18,986 bases of DNA from Bacteroidota bacterium. GTDB lineage: Bacteria; Bacteroidota; Ignavibacteria; UBA10030. Below the pieces are notes generated by a model, which made no database searches, was not told the DNA's origin, and was given only the letters and a program-made list of their open reading frames with translations. This document shows, in pieces, positions 6,908 to 14,965 of this stretch (position 1 is its first letter; each line of letters begins with the position of its first letter). The stretch is taken from the NCBI GenBank assembly GCA_003519375.1, contig DOWV01000399.1, positions 7,981 through 26,966 on the forward strand. Reading direction: 5' to 3'. The position numbers were made by a program, and so were the translations under genes.

Positions 6908-7897
6908 ATGAATCAACGCCAGCTTGGAAAAAACGGCCCACTCGTATCAGCGCTCGGCCTCGGTTGCATGGGCATGTCTGAGTTTTACGGGCCGAGGAAC
7001 GACCAGGAATCGATTGCGACGATCCACGAGGCCATCGAGCGGGGTATCACGTTCTTCGATACAGCCGACATGTACGGTGTTGGTCACAACGAACAACTGG
7101 TCGGGCAGGCGATCGAGGGCAAACGTGATTCTCTCTTCATAGCGACGAAGTTCGGCAACGTTCGGGGACCGGACGGGAGTTTCCTCGGCGTGAACGGCAA
7201 GCCGGAGTATGTCCGATCGGCATGCGAAGCAAGCCTCAAACGCCTCGGGATAGACACCATCGATCTTTACTACCAGCATCGTGTCGATCCGGATACGCCC
7301 ATTGAAGAAACCGTGGGTGCCATGGCAGATCTGGTGCGTGAAGGCAAGGTCCGGCATCTCGGACTTTCAGAAGCCGCGGCGCGTACGGTCCGGCGTGCGG
7401 CGTCCGTCCACCCCATTGCGGCCCTTCAAACGGAATATTCGCTCTGGACGCGCGACATCGAAGCCGAGATTCTTCCGACTTGCCGTGAGCTCGGTATCGC
7501 ATTCGTGCCCTATAGTCCGCTTGGCAGGGGTTTCCTGACCGCCAAAATCAAAACCGTCCAAGATCTGGCAGAAACCGATTTTCGGCGGAAGACACATCCG
7601 CGTTTCCAACCCGGGAATCTGGATAGAAACGTGAAACTCGTCAACTCTATCGAAGTTATGGCAGCAAAGAAGGGCTGTCCCCCGTCGCAGATTGCGCTGG
7701 CGTGGGTTCTTGCACAGGGGACCGATGTCATCCCCATCCCGGGTACGAAGCGCCGCCGGTACCTTCTCGAAAATATCGGTGCTCTGGAGGTAACGCTCAC
7801 TCCGGGCGAGATTGACGAGCTTCGTGCAGCGTTTCCAAATGGCGCCGCATCGGGCGAGCGGTATGCCGCCGCACAAATGCAAAGGGTTGGACGATAA
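6908..7897 (+). CDS. Aldo/keto reductase
   Basis: A cytoplasmic NADPH-dependent carbonyl reductase of the aldo/keto reductase superfamily; the substrate cannot be told from sequence. The 329-residue length is normal for the bacterial group annotated as YakC- or pyridoxal-reductase-like. The N-terminus KNGPLVSALGLGCMGMSEFYG is typical. The catalytic tetrad is intact: Asp51 and Tyr56 in FDTADMYG, Lys81 in ATKFG, His124 in YYQHR. LGLSEAAARTVRRA, the YSLWTRDIE stretch and the cofactor-binding IPIPGTKRRRYLLEN segment also fit. The ATG lies about 10 bases after palindromic copy B, with only a weak Shine-Dalgarno sequence. The regulator gene follows after 47 bases. No functional link with the nos operon is evident. 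Confidence 0.93.
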   Translation: MNQRQLGKNGPLVSALGLGCMGMSEFYGPRNDQESIATIHEAIERGITFFDTADMYGVGHNEQLVGQAIEGKRDSLFIATKFGNVRGPDGSFLGVNGKPEYVRSACEASLKRLGIDTIDLYYQHRVDPDTPIEETVGAMADLVREGKVRHLGLSEAAARTVRRAASVHPIAALQTEYSLWTRDIEAEILPTCRELGIAFVPYSPLGRGFLTAKIKTVQDLAETDFRRKTHPRFQPGNLDRNVKLVNSIEVMAAKKGCPPSQIALAWVLAQGTDVIPIPGTKRRRYLLENIGALEVTLTPGEIDELRAAFPNGAASGERYAAAQMQRVGR

Positions 7898-7944
7898 ACA
7901 ATGAATCGGCGCACTACCTTAGTTTCCGACCTTACGAACATCTG

Positions 7945-10569
7945 ATGCCCCGCAAGTATATCATAGTCGCCGCAATCTGCATTCTTCTGGTTGTTCTCCT
8001 TCAGCTTGTCTCATCTCCCATAAAGAAGCTGGATCAGAATCTGCAGGATGCCATGTACCGCGCAAGAGGAGCGGTCGAGGCAGATACCAATGTCGTGATT
8101 CTCTACTTCGACAATGACGACATCACGTCTCTCGGCGGAGGCACGCTCAAAAGAAACTATTACGCACTTGTGATTGATGTGCTCACGAAGAGCAACGTGG
8201 CGGCGATCGGTATTGATCCGTTTTTCGGTGAGCCCAGCATCGAGTATCCCGAGCAGGATAATCTTCTCTCTGCCACAACGGCGGTGTCGGGGAAAGTGGT
8301 TCTCTCCTCGTATTTTCGCAAGGTGACGGAAGGGAATGATTCTGCATCGGGGGGCCCGGGACCTGACGTGGCAGGATATGCCCGGATGGAACATCCCGCC
8401 CTTCGCGGCACACAACTTCAGCTCCCGTTCCTCGAGTTGGCGCAGGCTGCCGCCGGTGTCGGGTGTACAAACATCACGAAAGGCTCAGTTGCACGATTGC
8501 CGCTGCTCATCGGTGCCGGAGATCGCTCGATTCCCGTCTTAAGTCTTGAAGTGCTTCGTATCGCAGCAGGTGCAGACCGCACCGACGTAAAGATCGGGAG
8601 GAGCGTTGTGACTTTGCCTGCGAAGGGAAGGATGTTGAAGATTCCGGTCAATGACGATGGCACGACGACATTGAATTTCCCCGGCCCGCTTTCATCGTTC
8701 AGGCGCTACCGGTGCATCGAAGTTCTTCGATCGTATCAACTCCGGCAACTGGGTGTCGCTGCACCGGTGGACCTCGCAAGTCTCGAGAACAAGATTGTCC
8801 TTGTGAGTATCATTGGCGAAGGGAGAAGCGAGTTCTTCGAGACGCCGTTTGACGCACAACTGCCTTCGGTGGCTATCCATGCCACATTTCTCGACAACGC
8901 ACTCAACGGCCGGTTTCTGTCGAACCTGAGCCCGTTTGTCGAGGATCTCTTCTTGCCCGTGGCACTCGCTTTGATGGCGATCGTGCTCGTTCATCGATTT
9001 GGCTATGCGAGGGGAGGTTCCCTCGTTGCCGGTCTGGGGATATCGTACCTCGCCGTCGCTTATCTCTTGTTTAGTACGACGAACCTCGTGCTGCCGTTCG
9101 CCGGGCCTCTCATGCTGCTCCTCTACGCATGGCTCGCCCCGTTGCTGTACGATTATTTCCTCGTGGAGAAGGATGTCAAAAGGCTCGAGTCGGAGAAGGA
9201 AGGTGCCGAGGGACGGCTTCGGGAAAGCGAGTTGAAGCTGCAGCTGCTCGAAAAGGAACTCCTCGATCAGAAAGCACCTCAGGGAACGGCCAGGGGTATG
9301 GAGCTGATCGAGGAAATCAAGCGCTACAAGGAGGAGATCAAAACCCTCTCTTCTCAGGTCAGCGACATGGTGCAGTTTGATGCCGCACCATCGCGCACAG
9401 ATTCAGCCGTTTTTGAGGGGATTGTGTACGACTCCGGCGGCAAGATGCAGGAAGTGGTAGATCTCGTGCGTAAAATCGCCGCCAGCGACGCGAACATCCT
9501 GATCCTGGGAGAGAGCGGGACGGGCAAGGAACTGATCGCCAAGGCCATTCACAACCTCAGCAACCGGAAGGGGAAGGTGTTCGTTGCAGTCAACTGTGGA
9601 GCTCTGACGGAAACGCTTCTTGAAAGCGAGCTTTTTGGCCACGAAAAGGGGTCGTTCACAGGTGCAGTGAAAGACAAAGTGGGACGATTTGAATACGCGA
9701 ACGGCGGGACGATTTTCCTGGACGAAGTTGCCGAGACGAGTGAGGCATTCCAGGTGAAGCTCCTCCGCGTCGTTCAGTCAGGGGAGTTCGAGCGTGTCGG
9801 ATCGACGATCGCCAGAAAGACTGACGCCAGGATTGTTGCTGCTACCAACAAGAGCCTCCGAGAAATGGTCAGCGAAAAACGGTTCAGGGAGGATCTCTAT
9901 TATCGGTTGAATGTTTTTTCTGTGGAGCTGCCGCCCCTTCGTGAGAGGAAAGGCGATATACCGTTCCTGGCAGAGCACTTTGTGAAGGGAGAGGAGGGAT
10001 CACTCTCGCTGTCCTCCACCGTGATGGACGCGTTCCTCCAATACCGATGGGCGGGGAATGTCAGGGAGCTGCAGAGTGCCGTCATGAGAGCTGGCATCAT
10101 GGCCCGGTCCGATAGCCGCACGCTCATTCAGCTCAGAGACATCCCCGAGGAAATCGCCGCTGCGGCAAAAGGGGAGGTGGATATCGAGGATCAGATTCTG
10201 GAGATTCTCCGCAACAAGAAATTCTCACGAAGCTCAATCTCAGAGACAGCTGACGAGCTTGGCGGGCTTAATCGCGGGACGGTGGCAGAGTACTTCCGCG
10301 GCATCTGCTTCAACCATTTCTTTGAGAGCAGCTGGAGTCACGAAAAGGCCGTAGAGTTGATCGCTCGCAGCGACGATGCCGAGGTCCGTGATCGCGTCCA
10401 GAAAAAACTCCGCGAGTATCTGGCGAATGTCGTAGAAGGCATCCCATCAGGCCGGGATTTCGAGGCAGCCCAGAAATCGTTGCGGCCAAAATACAAGAAC
10501 CTCCCTCAGCGCTACCACACGATTCTCGACGAGGTCATCAGGGCGTACTTGCAGGGGAGGTGGAGGTGA
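7945..10569 (+). CDS. Membrane-bound CHASE2 sensor / sigma-54 AAA+ transcription activator
   Basis: An 874-residue one-component regulator. Visible order: membrane segment 5-24; CHASE2-like extracytoplasmic domain about 26-330 (DNVVI-YFDNDDI, IGIDPFFGEP, IVLVSIIGEGRSEFFETPF); two to three membrane segments about 334-404; coiled coil about 407-475; sigma-54-interacting AAA+ domain about 488-735. The AAA+ core has Walker A GESGTGKE (522-529), ESELFGHEKGSFTGA (569-574 is GSFTGA in place of the usual GAFTGA; the key Thr is kept), Walker B TIFLDE, the RFREDLYYRL stretch with candidate arginine fingers, and WAGNVREL (702-709). The C-terminal 130 residues are not a standard Fis-type helix-turn-helix: SISETADELGGLNRGTVAEYF resembles a helix-turn-helix and is followed by a helical tail. 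It probably activates sigma-54 promoters on an envelope signal. The candidate target at 10813 and the palindrome at 10579 lie directly downstream. Confidence 0.9.
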   Translation: MPRKYIIVAAICILLVVLLQLVSSPIKKLDQNLQDAMYRARGAVEADTNVVILYFDNDDITSLGGGTLKRNYYALVIDVLTKSNVAAIGIDPFFGEPSIEYPEQDNLLSATTAVSGKVVLSSYFRKVTEGNDSASGGPGPDVAGYARMEHPALRGTQLQLPFLELAQAAAGVGCTNITKGSVARLPLLIGAGDRSIPVLSLEVLRIAAGADRTDVKIGRSVVTLPAKGRMLKIPVNDDGTTTLNFPGPLSSFRRYRCIEVLRSYQLRQLGVAAPVDLASLENKIVLVSIIGEGRSEFFETPFDAQLPSVAIHATFLDNALNGRFLSNLSPFVEDLFLPVALALMAIVLVHRFGYARGGSLVAGLGISYLAVAYLLFSTTNLVLPFAGPLMLLLYAWLAPLLYDYFLVEKDVKRLESEKEGAEGRLRESELKLQLLEKELLDQKAPQGTARGMELIEEIKRYKEEIKTLSSQVSDMVQFDAAPSRTDSAVFEGIVYDSGGKMQEVVDLVRKIAASDANILILGESGTGKELIAKAIHNLSNRKGKVFVAVNCGALTETLLESELFGHEKGSFTGAVKDKVGRFEYANGGTIFLDEVAETSEAFQVKLLRVVQSGEFERVGSTIARKTDARIVAATNKSLREMVSEKRFREDLYYRLNVFSVELPPLRERKGDIPFLAEHFVKGEEGSLSLSSTVMDAFLQYRWAGNVRELQSAVMRAGIMARSDSRTLIQLRDIPEEIAAAAKGEVDIEDQILEILRNKKFSRSSISETADELGGLNRGTVAEYFRGICFNHFFESSWSHEKAVELIARSDDAEVRDRVQKKLREYLANVVEGIPSGRDFEAAQKSLRPKYKNLPQRYHTILDEVIRAYLQGRWR

Positions 10570-10578
10570 GCCCTCCTC

Positions 10579-10628
10579 GAAGGTTGCCTTCGTCTTAGAT
10601 TAATCTGGGATGAAGGCAACCTTCTGCC
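10579..10628. repeat. Dispersed palindromic element, copy C
   Basis: The arms GAAGGTTGCCTTC (10579-10591) and GAAGGCAACCTTC (10612-10624) are exact reverse complements across a 20-base spacer, as in copy B. Relative to copy B one base pair of the stem has changed on both sides (A to G in the left arm, T to C in the right), a compensating change. The spacer contains AGATTAATCT (10597-10606), a perfect 10-bp palindrome. CCTC precedes and TGCCTCC follows, as in the other copies. It starts 10 bases after the regulator stop codon and ends about 190 bases before the sigma-54 promoter candidate. Confidence 0.87.
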
Positions 10629-10812
10629 TCCCACGCCTCCTTGTAAAAACTACACAGCTATCCGCTGGTTTTGATTCATTCCGGCAGTACTACCGCAGAA
10701 TTCCCGCACTTCGCCCGCATCCGGCACTCAGGCCTTCGTATCCCGCAGTCCCTAAGCCCTTGAAAATCAACCTGTTGTGAATCTTCGCCTGAGCCACCGC
10801 TTTTAAACGGCA

Positions 10813-10828
10813 TGGCACAGGAATTGGA
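10813..10828 (+). promoter_or_regulatory. Candidate sigma-54 (-24/-12) promoter
   Basis: TGGCAC, five bases, then TTGGA, against the consensus TGGCAC-N5-TTGCA: the -24 element is perfect and the -12 element has one mismatch at the normally conserved C. It lies 243 bases downstream of a sigma-54 activator gene. Transcription would start near 10838, which would exclude the ATG at 10835 as translation start and favour the ATG at 10877. One such match can occur by chance. Confidence 0.4.
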
Positions 10829-10834
10829 TATGGG

Positions 10835-11728
10835 ATGGCAAGGAACAATCATGAGACAGGCTGGGGGGCCTTGAATATGTTGAGCGGAATAGAGAGAAAA
10901 TACCTTGAGATGCTCGTAGCGAATGACACGCTGATTGACAGTGATATTATTCCCTTGGACGACGGGGACGCTTACACATCGGATTATTCCGGGGGCTCAA
11001 CAAAGATTAACGATCGAGGGTATCCGTTGCGGTGGGGGAGAATCATACATCGGATCAAAAAATCGGTGGGGATCGAGGAAGTGAGTACCGACTGTGTGGT
11101 TGCGACGGTTACCCGTTCGATCGACGGCTACATGAAGATTTCTGCTCCATATCAGCTCAGCACGAGAATGCGACACTCAATTATCTCGAAACCGTTCTCA
11201 GAGCAAAGCGTGCGAAAGGCCCGGTTCATGCGGGTTGCGGAGTCGAACGATCCAGCACGCAACTGGAAACTCAACGGAGTTTCGATCGTTCACGGCGGCA
11301 CTGAGCACTCGAATGTTACAATTAGCGAACTTGAGATGCGATCACAGTCCGGTGAATTTATTTTCTTGAAATCCCCGGACGAGAACACGTGGCCATTCAG
11401 GGTCCACGGGCACAATCAACTGGCGACAGTGGAGGGGGAGACCGATCTCGATGTGAGGGTGAAGGTTCAGACGACGGAGGTGGAACCGAACATGGTTGTT
11501 CTCCGCTCTGGATACCGGGGGAAATGGGGACAGCGGACACTCTTACCGCTCAGGATAGAGAATCGGATAGGCGACAAGTACATTCATACTTATGAGAACA
11601 CTGTCCGTGCACAGCCTCGTCCGGGGGTGTTTCATGCAGTAGTTGAGGCGATCTCTCGTGAATCGTTATGTGACAAAGAGGCGCCTGTCATAACAAGGTT
11701 TTGGGGTATTCCATATACAGTGCAATAG
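10835..11728 (+). CDS. Hypothetical protein, no recognised domain
   Basis: An open frame of up to 297 residues that I do not recognise. It is probably real: it is long, flanked by a promoter candidate and an intrinsic terminator, and has balanced composition with a mostly beta-rich pattern (alternating hydrophobic residues, GYPLRWGR near residue 65, a closing RFWGIPYTVQ). There is no signal peptide, lipobox or membrane segment, although the composition would suit an envelope protein. The in-frame stop at 10790-10792 and the absence of another start codon before 10835 limit the N-terminus. ATG 10877 (Met15), with a G-rich stretch (10863-10868) eight bases upstream, is the better start if the sigma-54 promoter is real. 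It may be a former exported protein that has lost its leader; this is inferred. Confidence 0.65.
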   Translation: MARNNHETGWGALNMLSGIERKYLEMLVANDTLIDSDIIPLDDGDAYTSDYSGGSTKINDRGYPLRWGRIIHRIKKSVGIEEVSTDCVVATVTRSIDGYMKISAPYQLSTRMRHSIISKPFSEQSVRKARFMRVAESNDPARNWKLNGVSIVHGGTEHSNVTISELEMRSQSGEFIFLKSPDENTWPFRVHGHNQLATVEGETDLDVRVKVQTTEVEPNMVVLRSGYRGKWGQRTLLPLRIENRIGDKYIHTYENTVRAQPRPGVFHAVVEAISRESLCDKEAPVITRFWGIPYTVQ

Positions 11729-11749
11729 ATGTGGCGTTATGGACCCCAC

Positions 11750-11790
11750 CTGGCTCCTGCTCCGGGGAACAGCGGGAGCCAGTTTTGTCT
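11750..11790 (+). terminator. Rho-independent terminator after the hypothetical gene
   Basis: CTGGCTCC (11750-11757) pairs with GGAGCCAG near 11775-11782, the stem continues inward as TGCT against AGCG around a short loop, and TTTTGTCTTT follows. Hairpin plus T-rich tail 22 bases after the stop codon is the classic arrangement. Confidence 0.85.
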
Positions 11791-11894
11791 TTAGGCTCAA
11801 ATTGTTGTCTTTTCTGAACATCAACTAACACGTGACAAGGGATATTTCGGAATGCGGAGGAATTCTGTATATTGTGAACGAATGGTGAAGGCTT

Positions 11895-12812
11895 ATGCGT
11901 AGCTCAAACTTCGTTCTGATGCTGTTGACGTTGTTCTGGATAACCGGCTGCCAGGAGAAACTCCCTGTCGAGCTGGCCCCCGAGCAAAGTCCGGCAGTGC
12001 TGGAAATGAAGAGCATTCCCGCCATCGATCCTGCCTTGATCGTCGAAGCGTCCGTTGATACGTCTGGCATTACGCAGGCCGAAGAACGCACGTATCCGGC
12101 GACCTTCCTGGTAAACGGTGTAAAGACGGATCTGGGGTATTCCAGGAGCACATTCTCCTATTCGAGGATGCTTCTCAATGACAGGAAGGCCCCGATCTCT
12201 GATTACGGGAAGGTGATTGGTTATCTCGGTTTGGATGTCGGGAATGCCAAAGTCAACAGCGTGAACCTGCCGAAGACATCCAGGCCCTTACGGACCTACG
12301 AGAGCTTCGTGCCGGGCTGGAATGCAGGCGCTTCCTACATGCTCGTTGACCAGAACGACCAACCGATCTCTGACTTCACGTATGCGGCGGGGCAGCAGTA
12401 CAAGTTCCGCGCTGATGGCAAGGGTAAAGTTGCTTCGTTTGAGCTTTCTGTCCAGAGCCCGGAGGAGATCACGGTTGTCGAACCCAGGGCCGGCTCCGTA
12501 GCATTTCGGGATGAGGATTTGAAGATTCGGTGGAATGGTTCCATCGGCTCGACGTTCCGTGTTCTCATCAGCTCGTTCGACCCTCAATCGAATATTCCCG
12601 TGAAACCCCTCCTCGAAGTGAAGGTCATGGAAGGGACGAATTCGCTCGTACTCCCGTCAAGTGTTCTGAAAGGTCTCCGGAGCGGTTCCGCAGGACGGTA
12701 CCTCTTCTCGGTGATTTCTTCGAACAGGATTCAGACGAGGATCCCGGGCTACTCGGAAGACGTGCTCGTCCAGGCCTCATCCATTCACAATGTCCTCCTC
12801 TGGCTGAAGTAA
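11895..12812 (+). CDS. Predicted envelope lipoprotein, function unknown
   Basis: A 305-residue protein with a lipoprotein leader: MRSSNFVLMLLTLFWITGC, lipobox ITGC with acylated Cys19, followed by QEKLP. The mature part looks beta-rich. Residues about 186-290 (VQSPEEITVVEPRAGSVAF then LKIRWNG with Trp213) have the pattern of an Ig-like or Kre9/KNH-type sandwich domain (P-x-x-G, then I-x-W), often seen in FCB surface proteins. No catalytic motif was seen. The ATG at 11895 has GGTGAAGG a few bases upstream. It follows a terminator, so it probably has its own promoter; TATATT at 11868-11873 is a possible -10 element without a convincing -35. The barrel/transglutaminase gene follows after 95 bases, so co-transcription is possible. 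Confidence 0.8.
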   Translation: MRSSNFVLMLLTLFWITGCQEKLPVELAPEQSPAVLEMKSIPAIDPALIVEASVDTSGITQAEERTYPATFLVNGVKTDLGYSRSTFSYSRMLLNDRKAPISDYGKVIGYLGLDVGNAKVNSVNLPKTSRPLRTYESFVPGWNAGASYMLVDQNDQPISDFTYAAGQQYKFRADGKGKVASFELSVQSPEEITVVEPRAGSVAFRDEDLKIRWNGSIGSTFRVLISSFDPQSNIPVKPLLEVKVMEGTNSLVLPSSVLKGLRSGSAGRYLFSVISSNRIQTRIPGYSEDVLVQASSIHNVLLWLK

Positions 12813-12907
12813 CGGCACGAATGGCCGCTCTCAGCTCCGGGGTGAATCGACTCCCGTTCCAGTAGTCACAGTTTCTTCTTGATGTTCAACGGCGCAAAGA
12901 TTCTTGC

Positions 12908-14938
12908 GTGTTCCCCACAAGGCAAAGATTCTTCATATTCCGCCGGGCAGTAGTTCTACTTCATCTTGCGACGTTTTCTGTTTTCGGACAGCACCTGACT
13001 TCTGTACGTGGGTCGGGACTTGGAGCGTACACAGCCCTCTCCGATGACATCGCGAGTATCGATTGGAACCCTGCCGGGCTCGTGTCTGTCCGGGATTGGG
13101 ACGTGAATACGTCGCTCTATTCGGCATTCAGGCGTGATGTTTCCTCGAAGGGCATCTCGCTCTATGCCGCCGGATCGGCGAAGCGGTTTCTCGACTTTCA
13201 CGTTGTCGCAGGAAGTTATGCGCCCGGCATGAGTCTTGAATTTGCGGTCGGGAAGCCGGCCGTGCTCGACTCGACAAGCACAACGATCGATCAGCAAGAT
13301 CACATCACGTATCGTGAGTCGTATGCGCTCGGCTACGGCTACCAGATGACTCCGACCGTGGGACTCGGTTTGAGCGCTCGGTACCGGGAACAGATGGTGA
13401 CGTCCCGGCAGATAGTGTTGAATGAGTTCAGCGGTGCGCGGATCAGGACGGATGATTACTCGGCCAGCGCCTGGAACATCGATATTGGCTTGCTCTGGAA
13501 GCCGAACGCCGAGTGGAGCCTCGGGGCTGTAGCAAAGAATCTCTTCCGGCTCACAGAAAGCGAACTCCCGGAAGGTGTCCTTTCTTACGGTCTCCGGAAT
13601 GTCAAGACTCTTCGAGTTGGGGCGGCGTATCATCCGAGCAAGCTGGCGAAAGTCGCACTGGATTTCGATACGAAGGCGATGGGCGGGTTCGGATCGGAGT
13701 GGACGCTGAGCGATCGGTGGCAGCTGCGTCAGGGAGTCTGGTTTGGCGGCCGATCGGCGAAGTTCTTTGCGGGACTCTCGGCGGGACTCGGTTTTTCGTA
13801 CGGACCGGCGAAGATCAATGTGAGTTACGTTCGCTTTCTCGATCAGTCGAGCCGCACGAATCCGACGCTGACACAGTTCCTTGAAAAGGGTGTGCAGGAT
13901 CTCGGCTACAACGTGTTTACGCCCGATCAGCTGAGCATTTCAGCTTCGATCGCACTCGGAAGAACGAAAGACACGTGGGCAAAGATCGAATATGTGCAGA
14001 TCCTGAGCGAAGTGTATCCATCGTCGTATCAGGTGCATGCGTTCAGGCCGCTGGGCAAGGCACGGGTCAGGAACGTGTCGACGAAGCCGATTGAAGCCCG
14101 TGTGTCATTCTTCGTCGAGCAGTACATGGATAATCCGACGGAGACGCGCTCGTACTACATCGAGCCCAATGGTGAGGTGGATGTCCCCTTCACCGCGATT
14201 TTCAACGAAGCGATCCGGTTTGTGCCGTCCATGGTTCTGCGGGCGGCCGATGTGTTTGTGAAGTCGTCTCCAGCAGCAGATTATGACGACAAAAGCCAGA
14301 CGAGGCTCATCATCAGGGGGCGGAACGATTGGGACGGTGATGCACTTTCACTCCGGTATTTCATCACGCCGGAAGACCCCGACATCATGCGGTTCACACG
14401 CAATGCCCTGAGTCAGCAGAAGGATTCCGCCGCCGGAGGGTCGAGGCAGCTTGAAAAGTTCAGATCGGCAAAGACGTTGTTCAATGAATTCGCCTCACGG
14501 CTTACATACGTCAACGATCCGAAAGCGACCAAGGACCGCGTGCAGTTTCCATCGGAGACGCTGGCGTTGCGGGGCGGGGATTGTGACGACATGACCGTTT
14601 GCTTCTCGTCGCTCCTGGCGAGCATCGGCGTGAGCACGGCGTTCGTTGATGTGCTTCCGCCGCAGCGTCCCGACGGGGGCCACATCTACATGATGTTCGA
14701 TACGGAAGTGCCGGCGAAACAGGCGACTGTGATCAGCGAGAATCCGAAACGGTATGTGGTGAGGAAGAACGAGAGGGGAGAAGAGACGGTGTGGATTCCG
14801 GTTGAGACCACCGCGATCACCGAAGGCTTTACGAGAGCGTGGGAGCAAGGCGCAAAAGAGTATTTTGATGAAGTTGAGGTCGGTCTCGGCCTCGTGCGCG
14901 GGTGGGTCCGCCTGGTCGATGTCCTGCCGGGCAGGTAA
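12908..14938 (+). CDS. Outer-membrane beta-barrel (PorV/PorQ-like) fused to a transglutaminase-like domain
   Basis: A 676-residue protein with three parts. Residues 1-27 are a Sec signal peptide (RRAVVLLHLATFSVFGQ). Residues about 28-355 look like an outer-membrane beta-barrel of the PorV/UPF0164 type: LGAYTALSDDIASIDWNPAGL near the start is the family-style N-A-L-D-D-x-x-x-x-x-x-NPAG motif, followed by alternating strands. Residues about 370-455 look like an Ig/CARDB-like linker. Residues about 515-605 resemble a transglutaminase-like core: LALRGGDCDDMTVCFSSLLASIG gives catalytic Cys559, GGHIYMMFDT gives His592 and Asp598, so the triad is intact. The final 70 residues are unassigned. The domain could act as a protease or transpeptidase at the cell surface, which is inferred. 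The start is GTG at 12908, the only start in frame before the signal peptide (upstream stop at 12863). There is no clear Shine-Dalgarno sequence. Confidence 0.82.
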   Translation: MFPTRQRFFIFRRAVVLLHLATFSVFGQHLTSVRGSGLGAYTALSDDIASIDWNPAGLVSVRDWDVNTSLYSAFRRDVSSKGISLYAAGSAKRFLDFHVVAGSYAPGMSLEFAVGKPAVLDSTSTTIDQQDHITYRESYALGYGYQMTPTVGLGLSARYREQMVTSRQIVLNEFSGARIRTDDYSASAWNIDIGLLWKPNAEWSLGAVAKNLFRLTESELPEGVLSYGLRNVKTLRVGAAYHPSKLAKVALDFDTKAMGGFGSEWTLSDRWQLRQGVWFGGRSAKFFAGLSAGLGFSYGPAKINVSYVRFLDQSSRTNPTLTQFLEKGVQDLGYNVFTPDQLSISASIALGRTKDTWAKIEYVQILSEVYPSSYQVHAFRPLGKARVRNVSTKPIEARVSFFVEQYMDNPTETRSYYIEPNGEVDVPFTAIFNEAIRFVPSMVLRAADVFVKSSPAADYDDKSQTRLIIRGRNDWDGDALSLRYFITPEDPDIMRFTRNALSQQKDSAAGGSRQLEKFRSAKTLFNEFASRLTYVNDPKATKDRVQFPSETLALRGGDCDDMTVCFSSLLASIGVSTAFVDVLPPQRPDGGHIYMMFDTEVPAKQATVISENPKRYVVRKNERGEETVWIPVETTAITEGFTRAWEQGAKEYFDEVEVGLGLVRGWVRLVDVLPGR

Positions 14939-14965
14939 GCAGGTCTTCTTAATCAGGAGGGTATC

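Noticed and set aside
10760..10788. TTGAAA as a housekeeping promoter before the hypothetical gene
   Set aside because: No -10-like hexamer at 16-18 bases.
12813..12830. GGCACG after the lipoprotein gene as a -24 element
   Set aside because: No TTGC at the required distance.
12895..12933. Direct repeat CAAAGATTCTT (12895-12905 and 12923-12933) across the barrel gene start
   Set aside because: Only 11 bases, the second copy is coding, and no symmetry or further copies were seen; probably chance.
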